From Marchantia polymorpha subsp. ruderalis (taxonomy: Eukaryota; Streptophyta; Marchantiopsida; Marchantiales; Marchantiaceae): 64,000 nt of DNA. Positions 47,040 through 60,500 of this stretch are shown one piece after another. The notes under the pieces were generated by a model. It worked only from the letters and a program-made list of their open reading frames with translations, was not told the origin of the DNA and searched no databases. The stretch covers positions 14,156,001-14,220,000 of the forward strand of contig AP031357.1 of assembly GCA_037833965.1 (NCBI GenBank), written 5' to 3'. Made by a program: the position numbers and the translations under genes. Positions within the stretch are counted from its first letter, which is position 1; each line of letters opens with the position of its first letter.

Positions 47040-48185
47040 CTCTAACTCAAAAAATATTAAAACGATATAACTATGATTTCTCTAATATAAAAATTTTAAA
47101 TTAAAAGACATTTGTATTAAAAAACTTAAATTCTCCACATCTATATTATGAACAAGGCTGTTCAATTAGGAAAAATAACAAATACATATTTTGTATTTTT
47201 AATATATCCACCGTCGCATAATTTACAAATACGATCATTGCTAAATAACATCAACTTATTTATTCAATTCTAAAACTATAAGATCCAATTTGATGTCTGA
47301 TAAATATTCATATTCATAGGATTCACATGAAATTAATAAAATTACATCTTTCTTGCTTGCTATGAATAAATAAATTATATATTCATTCTTTCTTTCTAAA
47401 AATTGGCATTTTATGATGTACTTTTACAAAAAATAAATTTTAGAGTTTAAGTTACGTATGAGATATTTTAAATTTTATGATAGATCACATACGTAATTTA
47501 GTGTACAGGAGTGACGCATCACTACTATTATTCCAACATGCACATTGATATGACAAAAATTCATGAGTTCGAAAATTGACAAAAGATTGTGTATAACGAC
47601 ACAGAATAATACGCAATTTAAATACATGCAAAGTATCATATACATTAATCATTTCACGAATCTACACCTAGGGTCTGCAGTGCATAATTCATTGATTAGA
47701 TACAATAACACACACGATTTCACATTTATATTGTATAGTTACAAAACAAAATTATTTCACAGTTTTCATTTCACTTCTGAAAACTAACAAGTTAATCATT
47801 CCAACGCATCTTATTAGGTAATATTTCAATTTTACATAGGTAAAGTGCACATAAAGGTTTTTCTTTATTCGTCAAAGATCAAACGGTGTGCATAATATAC
47901 AGCAATGTAAAATTTATGCATTCGATACGTCTTAAGGCCAATTAATAATTACAACCAGGTAACTAACTATTTCTTACATTCATGAGTTTATACTAAATCA
48001 TGCAGGATTCGTTATTGAATATAATAAAAACACTTTCATGATAAGCATGTCGAGCATTTGTAATACTTTGCAGTCTTGGTTCGGTCATCTAATTAGTTGT
48101 GGAAGATTCTGAAAGCAATACTTAATCTATAAAAAATGATCCAATAGAGGATTATTGTATTCCAAAAACTCTATCTAACGAAATA
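47040..48185. other. AT-rich sequence without genes
   Basis: Only short low-complexity frames occur. I see nothing to annotate. Confidence 0.5.
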
Positions 48186-48189
48186 TAAA

Positions 48190-48530
48190 ATGCAAGCAGG
48201 ATGCATATGGACCACAAGAGCTAGGGTGAAGTTGAATAGTATGGCCGCCTCCGGCGTTCAGGACCCTCACATGTTCCGATGTGCGAACAGCCTCTCGAAG
48301 ATTCTTCTTTGTGGCTTGAAGCAAGCAGAGTCTGCGTTGAGCACGAAACTGAATCTTCAGACCACACTCCGTCAGAGTTACACTTTGAATCTGGACCAGT
48401 TGTGGATATCGTCTGCGTGCTGGACTTGAACATGGCAGTGATGATTAGCAAATGCTGTACGTCAAAGTTGAGAAAGGAAATAGCACAGAATGCAGAGAAC
48501 CGTGGCTTTTTTCCACTATCACCAAGACCG
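48190..48530 (+). pseudogene. Possible Ty1/copia reverse transcriptase remnant
   Basis: The first part reads NSLSKILLCGLKQAES, resembling the copia motif K-x-LYGLKQAPR. After a change of frame the line continues SDHTPSELHFESGPVVDIVC and then VLDLNMAVMI, in the place where copia elements have a D-x-SL(Y/F) segment and the catalytic YVDD box. The YVDD itself is not preserved. The order and spacing fit, but each match is weak. Confidence 0.4.
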
Positions 48531-48539
48531 TAAGCACGT

Positions 48540-51500
48540 AAGTGTCTTTCTGTGCATGCTGCAGAAGCATCAGCACTCGAGAGATGATTCTATTCGTACC
48601 AAATGCAAAACGTATGTCGATGTTCGATCCAAACTCATCCAGCGAGATACTGCAAAAGTCGAACATGTTGTTGACTTACTTTTCAACCTCTCTCCTCCCC
48701 CACAGTTCTCAAGCTTCGAATCCAGTGGAACGCATCTTCTGCAATTGTCGTTGGCCGTTCCTTCCTGCAGCAGCTCGATTTTAGCGGGACGTTTGTCCTA
48801 TAGTGCAAGAGACCAGCTTCCATCCAGTGACATGCAAGCGTCACTTCCACTTCGTTTCCTTGGAAACTTTGTCCTTTCATGTCTCGTCCTATCCTAAGGC
48901 CCAAGAGTAAGACGGTGCTGGGGAGGGCACGCACAATCACAGAAAGGAATCGAAGCTGGTCTTCTCGAATGTCATCCATCATGTCTATCACCATGGTACA
49001 TAACGGCTGCTCAAGTACGGGACCCCAGGTTTGCGAGCAGACAGAGAAGAGAATCCGCAGGATGAAAAGGTTTTGCTTAATGATTGGCAAAATCTGACCA
49101 AGGCTTTACGAAGAAGTAATATTTATCCAAAAACTGATAGAATGCAGTCCTTTCACAGTCAGGCCTAGTTAGGTGCAAAGATCGAGAGTAGAGCAAAGAT
49201 TGTACCTAAACCAATATTGCAGACATGGACAAGAAAAATGTAGTACTTATTCATTACGTGGATTTAAACCTGAGTTTTTATTTCAAAGCAATACAATGAT
49301 GTTATCAAACTACTGAATCTAGTTGGCTATTTAACTGAACTCTCGGCATCTCCAACTCAAAGATCAACGATGTGTCCATGTTATGTTGGACTTTTCGGAG
49401 TAAGATCTCAGGTTCACAGATAATCTAAAAAGAGGAAAGAATCACAAACACAAAACTATCGGAGTAGGGGACAGCGTTTAGAATGCAAGCAATTGGTTGA
49501 CGAGTTCATGTGTTTAGTTCACCTTCAAAAAATTTGAAAATAAAAGTCAAACCTGCATGTAATATAATCTGGATCAGTCTCCAAATGTTCATTTGAAACA
49601 CTTTTCTTGTTTTTGGGAGAAACTTATGCCCGGAGCCGATTTGGAAACGCAATCCAAACATGGCAGCAATTTTTCCACATAAAGCGCGATGTTATTCTGT
49701 TACATACCACAGGGAGATCAAAGAAGTTTAACAAGTGCAAATGTGCATTAATGCAGTATAAAAGTGTCTTATAACGATCAATGTTAAGGTTGTTTGCAGT
49801 AAGTAGGATACCCTTACTTCGTGATATTCGACATCCTTGGGGTTGTGGGAGAAGTTCACTTTTATATAGAGTGCTCCCTCTCTCACATGTTGAGGTGCAG
49901 TTGCATCTGGCTGAGTGGAACCCCCAACAAATGCAAGAACACTACGTACTCTGGTTGAGAACAGTCTGAGACCAGAATGAAAACGTAGCACGTACAGCAT
50001 ACGGTTACTAAAGTCTTCTAGATATTTACTAAGTAAAAACGATTAAGTGCAAATTTGCTTCATCTGCGTCACGTTGGAAGTATGAAATCGACGCAGTCGC
50101 AGTTAAGCAAGCAGCGCTTACATTTAATGTCAAGTGATTGAAACAGACAAATCTGCAACCGCTGTAAAGTTTTACATTTTGGACTTCTAAATTTGACTAC
50201 ACCGACGACCAAAGTTTTCATTTGTCCATAAAAGAAACATCCCCTTAACTTCAACAGCGTTTCAATCCTGGTAGACGTGCGCCTTATGAATTAGCGGCGG
50301 TAAAGTGGAGAGTGACATCCAGTAAGATATTTTTCCCGCTAGGGAGTTTGGAGCATTTGCAGAGGTGTTCAACGAAGGTGGCAAATTGTTACATCATGTC
50401 AAGTTTTCGCTGGCGCGGCAATTTTTCTTCTGCAATCGGTGCACAATAAGGACGAGAAGCATCGCTCTGCTGGCGATCTTACTTGACTTGAGCTGGACAT
50501 TTGTGGGAGAGAGGTCAACGTCTTTGAACAAATTCAGTGGCTCGATCAAGACTGGATGGATCGTTTGTACCTTGAGACACCCAAAAGGAAAAGTTGGGAA
50601 CTCATGGACTAACGTCTGCTGCATAAAGCACCGGTCAAAGAAACACTAAAGCAATAACGAAAGATGCCCGCGCAATTACAAGAAATAATGCTTAAATCTA
50701 GGGACTCTTTTCCACATCGATTTCTTTATACCTGCTTCTCTGCATGCAAGTTATCAATACTAGAACAATATTTTTTCAAGAGAATTTCTTACTTTTTGTC
50801 ATCAAATTTCGGAAAACTTAGATTCTGCGTCTCATTATGGCTGCTTTTGAAGTATTTGCCACGCAACGCCACTTTGTGAGGGTATGTGAACATGCAAAAG
50901 CAGTGAGTTATATGACTACACATTGTGTAGAATCCATCAACTTCAAGTGGAGTCATAAATTGCTACCAAAAGTCGCCAAGGATAAATCAACGGTTATTCA
51001 AATCCACTTGATGTTGAATTCTAAATTTCATATCCACTTGTGTCAAAATTCCGACAAAATTCGAGATACTCGGATAGAAAACTTATACTCGCGATAATCA
51101 AAATATTCTTTGTAATACATATCTACCAAGAGATTAATTCTCAATTGGGAGAAAGTTGCTATTGGTGTATTACCTCCTTGAGTTTACCAAGAAACATGCA
51201 GCAACTTTGACACTCAAGGTTTCACGCATCTTATGAATGTGTGGTGGGCTTCATGATGAATCCAATATACTATTGAAATAGTATGTTGAATTAGCTAACG
51301 TGGACATCTAGATTGTGATGAAAAAATCTTTCTTTTTTTAGAAAGAATAATATCTACTCACATATCAAAGTCTCATTTTCGACAATGATTGAAGATAATC
51401 ACCTCATTTCCAATCACATTTCTCATATTTTTATGACTATACATGTTGAAGCATACAAAAGTTAACATCATGTGTGTGGACCATGATGAGAACTGAAAGT

Positions 51501-51640
51501 CTGCTTGCAACTTGTGATAAATATAGATATTATATATATTATACATCATTTGTAAACTCTAGTATCCATATGCAAAACTTGCAATATGACATAATGTCTT
51601 GGGAAATTTTCTACAGGAATTAAGAAAATCATAAGTCTTG
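48540..51640. other. No recognised gene
   Basis: Several overlapping frames on both strands at 48.5-49.1 kb reach 135 codons but show no known domain. The rest has short frames only. Confidence 0.4.
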
Positions 51641-51664
51641 ACTATATCACATACCTAGTTTGTT

Positions 51665-52420
51665 TAAGAACATGATATTGATATCTCTTGCTCTAACATC
51701 CTTAATCTGATGAACAGCTAGATGTGCAACCTTTTGAATTCTACAGAAAAAATTCACAATCTCATGTTTAACTTTCATCTCAGTTACAAGTCTATTCAAC
51801 CAAATTACACATTTGTAACTTCTGCTACTGCTACATTGTCATGTTGTTTAGCGGACTTAGCTTTGAGCTTCTACATTGTAATTCATCAACTTATTTATCC
51901 ATCTCTAATTGTAAACAAATTTCAAATCATAAATTTGTTTTTTCATCTATCAAAATTTCAAATCAAGATTTTGTGTGTAGTCAACATCTACATAGTCAAT
52001 CAATGACTTTTCGATCTACTATTTCGCATCAAATATAAAATCAAAATTGAACATATTCTTAAGATTTTTAAAAATCCACTTCACAGTTTTCCAAGATGTC
52101 ATCTACAATTGATATGTATATGTTAATCTTATTCATATCAAGATCAATGTCATATCATGTGCAAATCATCAATACATGAGAACTCTCATTGTTTTGTTGC
52201 AAGTAAACTTGGCTTTCAAACCTTTTTCCACATAGCAAGGTATGAAAGTTTGAAATGAGTAGCCTAATAACAACTCATAACTTTGCAATTTTGCATGTTC
52301 AACCTTACAAGTCACTTTGTAGCAACCATGCCTTGACTTTATCATGACTTTTATACTTTTAAAATCCAAGTTTATATATTTGATTGAATAAAGTCAAAGT
52401 ACACATAGTAAGCAACAAGT
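51665..52420 (-). pseudogene. Decayed Ty1/copia pol, RNase H end
   Basis: On the minus strand, motifs of the copia pol C-terminus appear in order: LMY (about 52172), TVKWIFKNLKN and FDFIFDAK (like AVKRVFRYLKGT...), LIDYVDVDYTQNLDL (like LIGYVDSDYAGDLD), a degraded STTEAEY block near 51845, then VIWLNRLVTEMKVKHEIVNF and HLAVHQIKDVRARDINI (like IHL...ARTKHIDI). Stops and frame changes are frequent. The normal upstream parts are too eroded to follow. The high AT content could reflect long-term loss of methylated cytosines. Confidence 0.8.
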
Positions 52421-54139
52421 CCAATGAATATCAGCTATAAGAATACATTTCATCTTATCTTAGCTCCAAAAAAAAATTTAATTACAATAAGATCTCATCA
52501 TCAAGTAGATCATCAATCTAATCTTGTAGATCTTTTGGTCTCTTGTAATAAAATTATAATTTACAATATTTATCAAATTTTATATCTTACTTATTATGTG
52601 TTGATAATTTGAATATTTGAAAAATTTTGAACTTTAATTGTCAATCATTTGATAATTTCATTTATCTTTACATTGTTGCATTTCATTCAAATTCATTTTT
52701 ATAAATTTGACCTTCATATGAAATAGGTTTTCTATAAGATTTTTAAATGAAAGTTATAACATCATCATTCTTTGATTGAGATCAATAAGTGCATTTGTTA
52801 AATATTTCATGAGAAAATATAAAGCATTAAAGTTTTTTAATTGTTGATAATTTTTTCAAATATATGTTAATGTATGTCAGAATTGCCTAGTTACTTCACA
52901 CTTTTTAACTTCTTTGAATTAAAATTTTGCAATTGTGTGACTTCTTATAAAAATATTCATAATTATTTTCATAAAAATATTTAAGTAAGATTTTTATTTA
53001 TCAATATGAGCTAATTGAGTTTTTTGTGTTTATTAGCTAATGATTTGAATTCATTGAACATATCATAATTTGCATGTGAATGTAAATGAGTTCAAAAATT
53101 TTAATGCGTCAAAAAATTTGATGTTAAAATAAAACATGTTATTAGGAAATAAAATTTAGTTTGTTGGTTGTTCATAACTTAAAATTCAAATGAAGTCATG
53201 TAACTAGATAGATTAAAAAATGTCAAATAATTGCTCAAAATAATTCAAATCTTCATCAAATATTTGCAAATAATCAATAAAAACAATTAATGTGATATTT
53301 TATTTATATTTCATAATACTTCATGTTGAAGTTTATCAACTTCAAAAATGTGTGGATGCAATTTGACAATCGTATTTCATGTTACTTCTATTGAGATTCA
53401 TAAAAAAAATTTGTCACACACTTCTTGAAGTCATCTAATTGTTTGATAATATGAGTTTATAGATTTAACAGAAATGTGTTTATAGCTATCTTCTAAATCT
53501 CATTTTTTATTCTCTAGCGTGCAAATAAATCTTAGAATGTGGCAATTTTCTAAAATTATTGATTTTAAGCCTGTATTAAATTTAACATTTCTAATTAAGA
53601 TAACCAAAACTTTGATTTTATTTGGCAATGTTAAAATTAACACCGCAAATCTTCATTTTTTAAGGTTAATCCGCATCTGGTTAACCATGGTTAGTCTAAC
53701 CCTAGTTAGGATTGGACTCTAGTTAGAATTTGGTATACTTAATCCGAGGACAAGCACAATCTGTTTCAATCTCACATGTACATCGTGAAGTAGAGATAAT
53801 GGATAGCTTGGCTATGAAAGTCTGTTGTACATTCTCGCTTTAGTGAAACTTTTTATCTCGGTCGTGTACGTAGCCTCATGTGGATGTGAACCACGTATAT
53901 TGTTGTGTAATTCTAGTGCATATTGTGGTTATAAGCTTCTTTAAAGAACAAAGTTGAGATCCAACACATTTTTTCATTTTTTTTTGTGTGATAACCTATA
54001 TTTGTTAGAGTTTTTAATTCAAATTCAAAAAAATCTTGCCAGATTCTCCACAAAAAAATTATTGAATTTAATTTCAAATTTGAATACATTTTTGTAACCA
54101 TCTTTAGTTAGTTAAAACTAAATTAGAAGTTACTCTAAA
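52421..54139. other. AT-rich sequence, probably eroded retroelement
   Basis: It continues on the 5' side of the minus-strand copia remnant, but I could not follow further motifs. No gene is visible. Confidence 0.4.
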
Positions 54140-54503
54140 TGTTTTGATATATATACTTTAGCGTGCATTAGTCATAGCTGACTCATTAACGATCCGCGCG
54201 CTTGGTAGGTAAAGAGTAGATGTGTTAGTTAAGAGTGTCATGTCAACGATCTGTGTGCCTGTTAGGTAAGGATTGAGTGTGTTAGTTGGCAGCGCCACAT
54301 CAGCAATCCGTGCGCTTATTAGGGTTATCTGTCATGTAATCCATCCAATATGAGTGGGATGGATGGTGGGAATAAGATCTTATCTACTTGTACTTGTTGG
54401 TGAGAACTATATAATGGAGAGTAGAACCATTGTTGTTATCTCTCATCTTTAGAGTTTATGTTTCAATCTTCGAGTGAACTTCTCACTAAATCTTAGTGTT
54501 ACA
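54140..54503 (+). mobile_element. Copia-type LTR, second copy
   Basis: It starts TGTTTTGATATAT and ends TTAGTGTTACA, with ACTATATAATGG as internal TATA. Nearly the whole length aligns with 15756-16084 read in reverse (shared blocks include CTTTAGCGTGCA, CGCGCTTGGTAGGTA and ACTTGTTGGTGAGA/ACTTGTCGGTGAGA). No internal retroelement sequence adjoins it, so it is probably a solo LTR. I could not find a matching target duplication (CTAAA versus ATTTT). Confidence 0.75.
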
Positions 54504-54509
54504 ATTTTT

Positions 54510-56115
54510 TTTAATTTTTTAGCTTCAAAGCAAAACTAAACAAGAATTGTGATTTTTTTGCTAATTTAAATCTAACTATAAAGACTTATATTGAATTCAA
54601 CACTCAAGAACAAAATTTCTTCAAAACTTTACGAGATAATTACTTGAGGTAATCCCTTAGAGATTCAAATTAGTTGATGGTATCCAACAGGTTTAATTTT
54701 ATCTGATGGTACTCCACTCGACGGCCATACAGATCACTTCAACCATGTTCAAATAAAAGTTTTAAAACCTGATAATTTACGATATAGTGAGGAGACTGTT
54801 TGACACTATTGAGCCAAAATACTTTCTCATGTGAGAATAATTTGGCTGATTCGCAGCGTCGCTTTCTGAGACAAGCTGCAAACTAGTCTCAAAAAGCAAC
54901 AGGCATCATGATGCTGAAGTAATCCTAATAGTATCTCGTTATGACTGCATCAAAAAACTGCCGAAAGCTTCATAACCGAATTAACCCTATATTGTATAAG
55001 AACATCGTTGATGATGAACTGTAATGAAATTCTCTGACGGTGGGCTGCAGGGCCATCAAGGAAGTTCCATCGGGTAAAATGAAACCGGTTGGGTTCCATC
55101 AAGTTTGTTGCGTTTACTTGGGATCACATCAAGTAATCTACTCCAAACTTTACACTTCCACTCATTTAAATTCAAAATCTGATTATTTTACTTAGAGTAA
55201 ACAACAACAAGATTTTCATTGTGGATGTTTGCTTTGAGATTCTCAAAACAAACCTCCATGATGAAAAGAGAAAACATGTAGCCAATAGAAGAAATATATG
55301 ATTCATCTCAATAATCTTATTGAAGGGATTCAACTTAATAATAAAAACCACTAAATTATCAATCATTGAGATACCATCAACTACCTTATTCAATAATATG
55401 CTAATTGCTCTAATTTATCATAGTTAAGCTAGCTAGAGTTACTCAAAACAATAGTTAATTTTTAATTTTAATAGGAAATAATTTTAAAAACAATTATGAT
55501 TAAAATTCATTTTTTTCAAGATAACATTTTTATTATCTAGATACTTGAATTTGATCGATTTGAGTTACATGGTTTAATTTTTAATAATAATTTCAGCATA
55601 AAAAATATATTAAACTCATAGACTTGGATAGTATCAAATTATATTAAATTATAGATTCAAAATTATACAAAAAATATACTAGAAATTCAATTGATATAGA
55701 GTTCTTTGCTTGTTCAAGGTTATCTTCATCCAGGAAAAACAAAGTTCAGTTTAACACCTTTGGATATCTTATGAAAATGAAAAAAAAATCAATAATTTTT
55801 ATCGATACATCTACATCTTGGTTTGATATTTTGCAATTTTTTTGTTTTGCGTTGTTGTTTACAAGTCCAACTAGAAAATGTAAGTTATTTTTCAAGATCT
55901 ACAAGCTTAAAAGTTAGACTAGTTTGATCTATTATGACTTTTTTCAATTTTCTCTTTAATTAGCATTTTGCAATGCGACAAATATTTTATCTTCAGGCTT
56001 TCGGAATCTGATGTTAATAATAAGACGTTGTGCATATAAGCATAGAGATATTACATTTTGGTATGGATTGTAGTTAGTTTTTTAGTGCTTTGGAACCAAG
56101 TTGATAATGAGGCTA
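54510..56115. other. No recognised gene
   Basis: Short frames only; AT-rich after 55.4 kb. Confidence 0.45.
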
Positions 56116-56117
56116 GT

Positions 56118-56400
56118 TGTTCTCTTTACAAGCTTTGCAGACCGTAGATTGCGATAGCGGTCGTCGATTTGAGGCTAAAAGCTTTCGTCGATTTGAGGCT
56201 AAAAGCTTTCTTTACAAGTCTAGCAGACCTGTAGTTTGCACGAGTGTTTGAAGATGTAGAGGTTTAGGGTTTAGGGTTTTAGAGGTTTAGGGTTTCCTTC
56301 AGACGATTTGCAGACCTGTAAAATGCATGGGTGATTGTAGACAAGGAGACTGCATAATTTCTATACAGCATTTGCACAGCTGTAGATGGAATGAGTGTTT
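56118..56400. repeat. Degenerate tandem units with telomere-like motifs
   Basis: Four related segments, near 56124, 56209, 56300 and 56363, share (T)GCAGACCTGTAG-(T)TTGCA-GAGTGTTTG in varied form. Between the first two is a perfect 24-bp direct duplication (56163-56186 and 56187-56210). At about 56258-56296 three TTTAGGG motifs occur, two of them adjacent. The function is unknown. Confidence 0.65.
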
Positions 56401-57166
56401 GCGATGATATTAAGTCTCATGTGCTCTCGTGCTAAAATTATGCTCTGCCTCTTGTACACCTACCATGAGATACGATTTCGTGGAGATGAATTGTGAGTAT
56501 ATCACAATAGAAGGAATGTCACAATCGTTGATTCCGTATTATTCACGGTACACATAACTGGAGCTACATACCATTGCATCCTGAGATGTGTGTAAGGATG
56601 TGGATGGCAACCCAAATTTTGGTATCAACCTGAAAACGCCTAGGTCATGAAATACCAAGGCTCGCCGACGAAACCTTACTGCAATCCGTAAGAATTATGA
56701 GTAAACGAATCATGCAACGAAAGATTAATGATAGCACCTGACGTTGGGATCTCATCTGACATGACAAGCTCTGAACAAGAGCGCAAGACTCCGGAAATAA
56801 GAGCCAGTTATCCAAGTCAAGCTCCATTCCACAATCTGTCCCCATGGGAGAACCGATAGAATGTAAGAATATTGTCCTCGAAACGAAGACAGAGGTTGTC
56901 CAGTAGAAAATTTGACAAAAGATTAACGCGTCTGGAGTCAGAAATCCCTTATTCTGGGAAGATCTTGAGAACATCACTTGACAATTATTACATTCTTTTG
57001 CGTACTCTCTAGATTTCTCATCCGTCCAAAGAACCTTGTAGACTTTTGTAGTTTTGATCTAGAAGCTCAAAAATCTAGGTTCGTTCAAGAGATGAACTCT
57101 AGAGAACTCACGGTCTTATCTATGCTGAGGCAAGGCGATGTGCCTTGCCCCAGCATGAAGTACAGG

Positions 57167-57417
57167 TAGGGTTGGAGGCACAGCAAAATATTTTGAGGCA
57201 TGCCTATGCCCCATTTCACGGTCAAAAGGCATGACCGTATTGAAATACGTACATTTGACGTATTTGAAAATGTACATATATGAGAATAAAACATATTTAG
57301 AAGTAAAACTGTTGAAAAGTTCCAGAAAATACGAATTAATTTCTTTGTACATACAGGCATGCCTGTATGGAAGAACCCGAACGAGGCATGCCCCTTGAGG
57401 CTGTGCCTCCAACCCTA
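57167..57417. mobile_element. hAT-like MITE, 251 bp
   Basis: The termini are TAGGGTTGGAGGCACAGC and its inverted copy, an 18-bp perfect terminal inverted repeat. A perfect 8-bp target duplication, AGTACAGG, flanks it at 57159-57166 and 57418-57425. The interior has no transposase and holds a 20-bp perfect palindrome centred on GGCATGCC (about 57352-57371). It lies about 180 bp beyond the POLE2 stop codon, possibly within its 3' UTR or transcript end. Confidence 0.92.
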
Positions 57418-57596
57418 AGTACAGGATTATGGCTGCCTAATTTTGGCTTCCCGTATGTACTCCAATATACGGCACACGTCAAGAAAGATTTCTCTAAAAA
57501 TTACAAAGATGAATCGAAGAATACTGGGAATCATCCACCCTAAATTGTTAGTACAGATGTATGATACAAGCTCCTAATGGTTTGTTGTGCTTCTAT

Positions 57597-60500
57597 CTAG
57601 ATGCTGGAAATTTCAGCTTCTTTCGAGCCTGGTCGATATGCAATAAAAGCTCCGTCGTGAGAAAACGATCCAGGACTGAAGCTAGTAACTCCGGTAAAAT
57701 TAAACACCTTCTGTATCAGTCGATCCGCCAGCACTACCTGCAAAATATATATATATATATATAATGAAGATTACTGGAGAAGGAAAACTTATGCAATAGT
57801 TTCAACGATGTTAATATTGACACCAGTCGCAACGCCCGATGCATATGAAAGATGTGCACAACAGAACCAAGTGTATTTACCCTCAAATTCAGACTCACAA
57901 CTCGTGCTATTGATATGCCAGTATTCTTACCGTATGAGGTAAAGGATAAAGCCTGAGAACATGGTCTAGAGGCCAACTGATTGGCTGTGATGTAAGAGGC
58001 AGGGGACACAGATGGCTTTGGTGTAATACTGTGGCAACAAGCTGCGACAAGAAATTCATAACCACGAGGGACGAATCACTGTTGTTAGAAGACTTGAGGA
58101 AATAATAAAAGACAACGAATACGGTTGAAAGCAAATAGTAGAACAACTTGAAAGCCAATGATGACCGAAAGATGAGATTTGACGTACATGCTGGAAGTTA
58201 TCTTGAGTTTCTTCGTTAGATGGTGGTATGATACAATTTCGGCGCGTGCGGTACAGAATGTCGTCTCGAAATAAGACTATTTCCTGCGAGTAGAAGCGGA
58301 TCCTGTCATATCCGTGGCAGAGAAAGTTTTCAGTATGTCCGCTTTAATACGAAAACAAAAAACAACAAATATTTCCAAGTTGCTTCCAAGGCTGAGAATT
58401 AAAATCGAAGTACCTGCAAGGGTTACTCGCGAAAATGGAATTTGGAACATGCTTCAGAACCTCGTTGGTGAAAAATTTCGGTAAGGGAGGCCTTGGGAGA
58501 ACATTGGCGGGACCTGTCAACATCTCCCAAACGGTTATTCGATTACCAAGAGTGCACTCCAGAGATAGAGAGAAGTAAATCAGAAGATTTCATTTTGTTG
58601 ACAGATCTACACACTTAACAGGAAGAAGAAAATTGATACATTACAAGCATCCATGCACTTGAAGAAGACAACAGCCATCATATCTCTGATGTTTCTCCGG
58701 GAAGAACTTATTAAATGCTTGAATACACATGTAGATGAGTGAGGCAATGCCTGCTTACCGATATCGTCTGGACCTGGAATGAATATGAAGCGACTTGCTT
58801 CTTTGATACGAGGGTGAGCACTTATTACTTCACCAAGTTTTCCAAAGTGAGAACTGCGTGCGGGAAATGAAGTTCATTGTAAGAGGTTTACGAGTTTATC
58901 TTGGCTTTGTGAGTAAAAAAAGATTCATGAAAACGTTAGAGAAAGCAGATATCCAACAGCAAGTTAGAAGTCAGTAATCTAACAGCAAGTATTCAGCAAC
59001 AATCAACACTTCTCGATATAAGCCAGTGCATAAGTTAGGCAGCTCTACTGCACAACTCAACTAACTAGCCCGGACATACGATTTGCGAGCAGTTTTGAAA
59101 GTTATAAAACAATGTTTCTTCAGCCAAAACTCACCGAAGTTTAGCAAATTCATTGAAGGCACGATTGCACGGGTGACTGCAAAAGTTTCCCATAAATATA
59201 AAGAGAGAAGGTACCACTTCCAACGTCTCGTAACCGTCGAATACTTGTGTTAGCTTCTGCATAGTCTGCAAACCATGAAAGGATATGCTTTGAGGATCTT
59301 GACAGGTATGTAGCATAAAAGTACCCAAGAAAATTGTCTGACTAATAGTTCAGGGTTAAAACGGGAGTGAATTCAACGAAAAGAAACGCAAGAGAGGAAA
59401 CCATCCTGCTGCATAATAAAAACCAAGGATATTATCTGATTAGTAGATTAAGGTTAGAACGAAAAACTTTGAGCTATAAGAAAGGCAAGGTAGGGAACCA
59501 CCCTGCTACATGTACACCATGTAGCGTGGAGCACATAAAAACCGTATATACAATAATTGCCTACACTACCTTTGCGAAAGAGAGTCACTATACCAAGATA
59601 CTCTCAGATGGTGGAGGTAGACGTGCTCTAAAAGTTTTGTCTTGAAGTCTTGTCTTGTCTTGTCTTGTCTAAAAGTCTTGATCGAAAGTCTAAAGCCTAT
59701 TGTTCATTTGGAGATGTGTTTTTGGCCTCCAAATTAGAAAGGCATATGAGTTGAACAACAAGCTGATACTTGGAGACTCCGAACAAACCACTGACACAAG
59801 GATTTTCAGTCCTTTGCTCTAACCACCTGAGCTATCTAAACAATATTCATGTACAATCCCCCTAAAAGTTGAACCCTCTTCTCTGGCGATAAGTTCTATC
59901 TCTTTCAACACCACCATTTGCATTCTATATACCTCATTTCTTCTTCGTGCTTTTCAACTAGCACCTACAGTTTTACAGTATACAGTATGATATTACCGTA
60001 TTCGGGCTAAGACACACATATAATTACAATCGAACGAGGGTTATGTAGGGAGGGCAGTTAATTATAGGAAAATCAGATGCAAGTATAGAGGTATGTTCAG
60101 GTAGATGCAAACCAAAAGCCAAGATCAAAAGAGTATATATACACATATCTGCTGAAAACATCTACATGTGAAATCAGTAAAATTCAGTCTGTCGTGGTTA
60201 TTAGCGCTACCTCCTCATGATCGAGCCAGACCTCCGCGAGAATGATAAACATATCATTGGTGCTCTCCTCTATTTGCTCCAGTTTCATCTGTTAACAGGT
60301 CAAGAAATATACAACTGGGCAAACATTTGCAATATGACACGATATCACGTGTATCTAAGATCGTCTAGCTGCGTGAAGTGCAAACTGAGATGCCCATGCA
60401 GAGCGTTGTAGATGTGAACTTCCATATCCACGCTGTGTTGGAGTTTAGTTGACAGATTCATTCTACCCATGGATTTTCGTCGATGTTCTAAACATATATT

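Noticed and set aside
48540-49090. 135-codon frames on both strands
   Set aside because: They overlap each other, neither has a known domain, and no splice pattern favours one strand.
59786-59841. Functional tRNA-Phe gene
   Set aside because: The T arm and the 3' strand of the acceptor stem are missing, so no cloverleaf can form.
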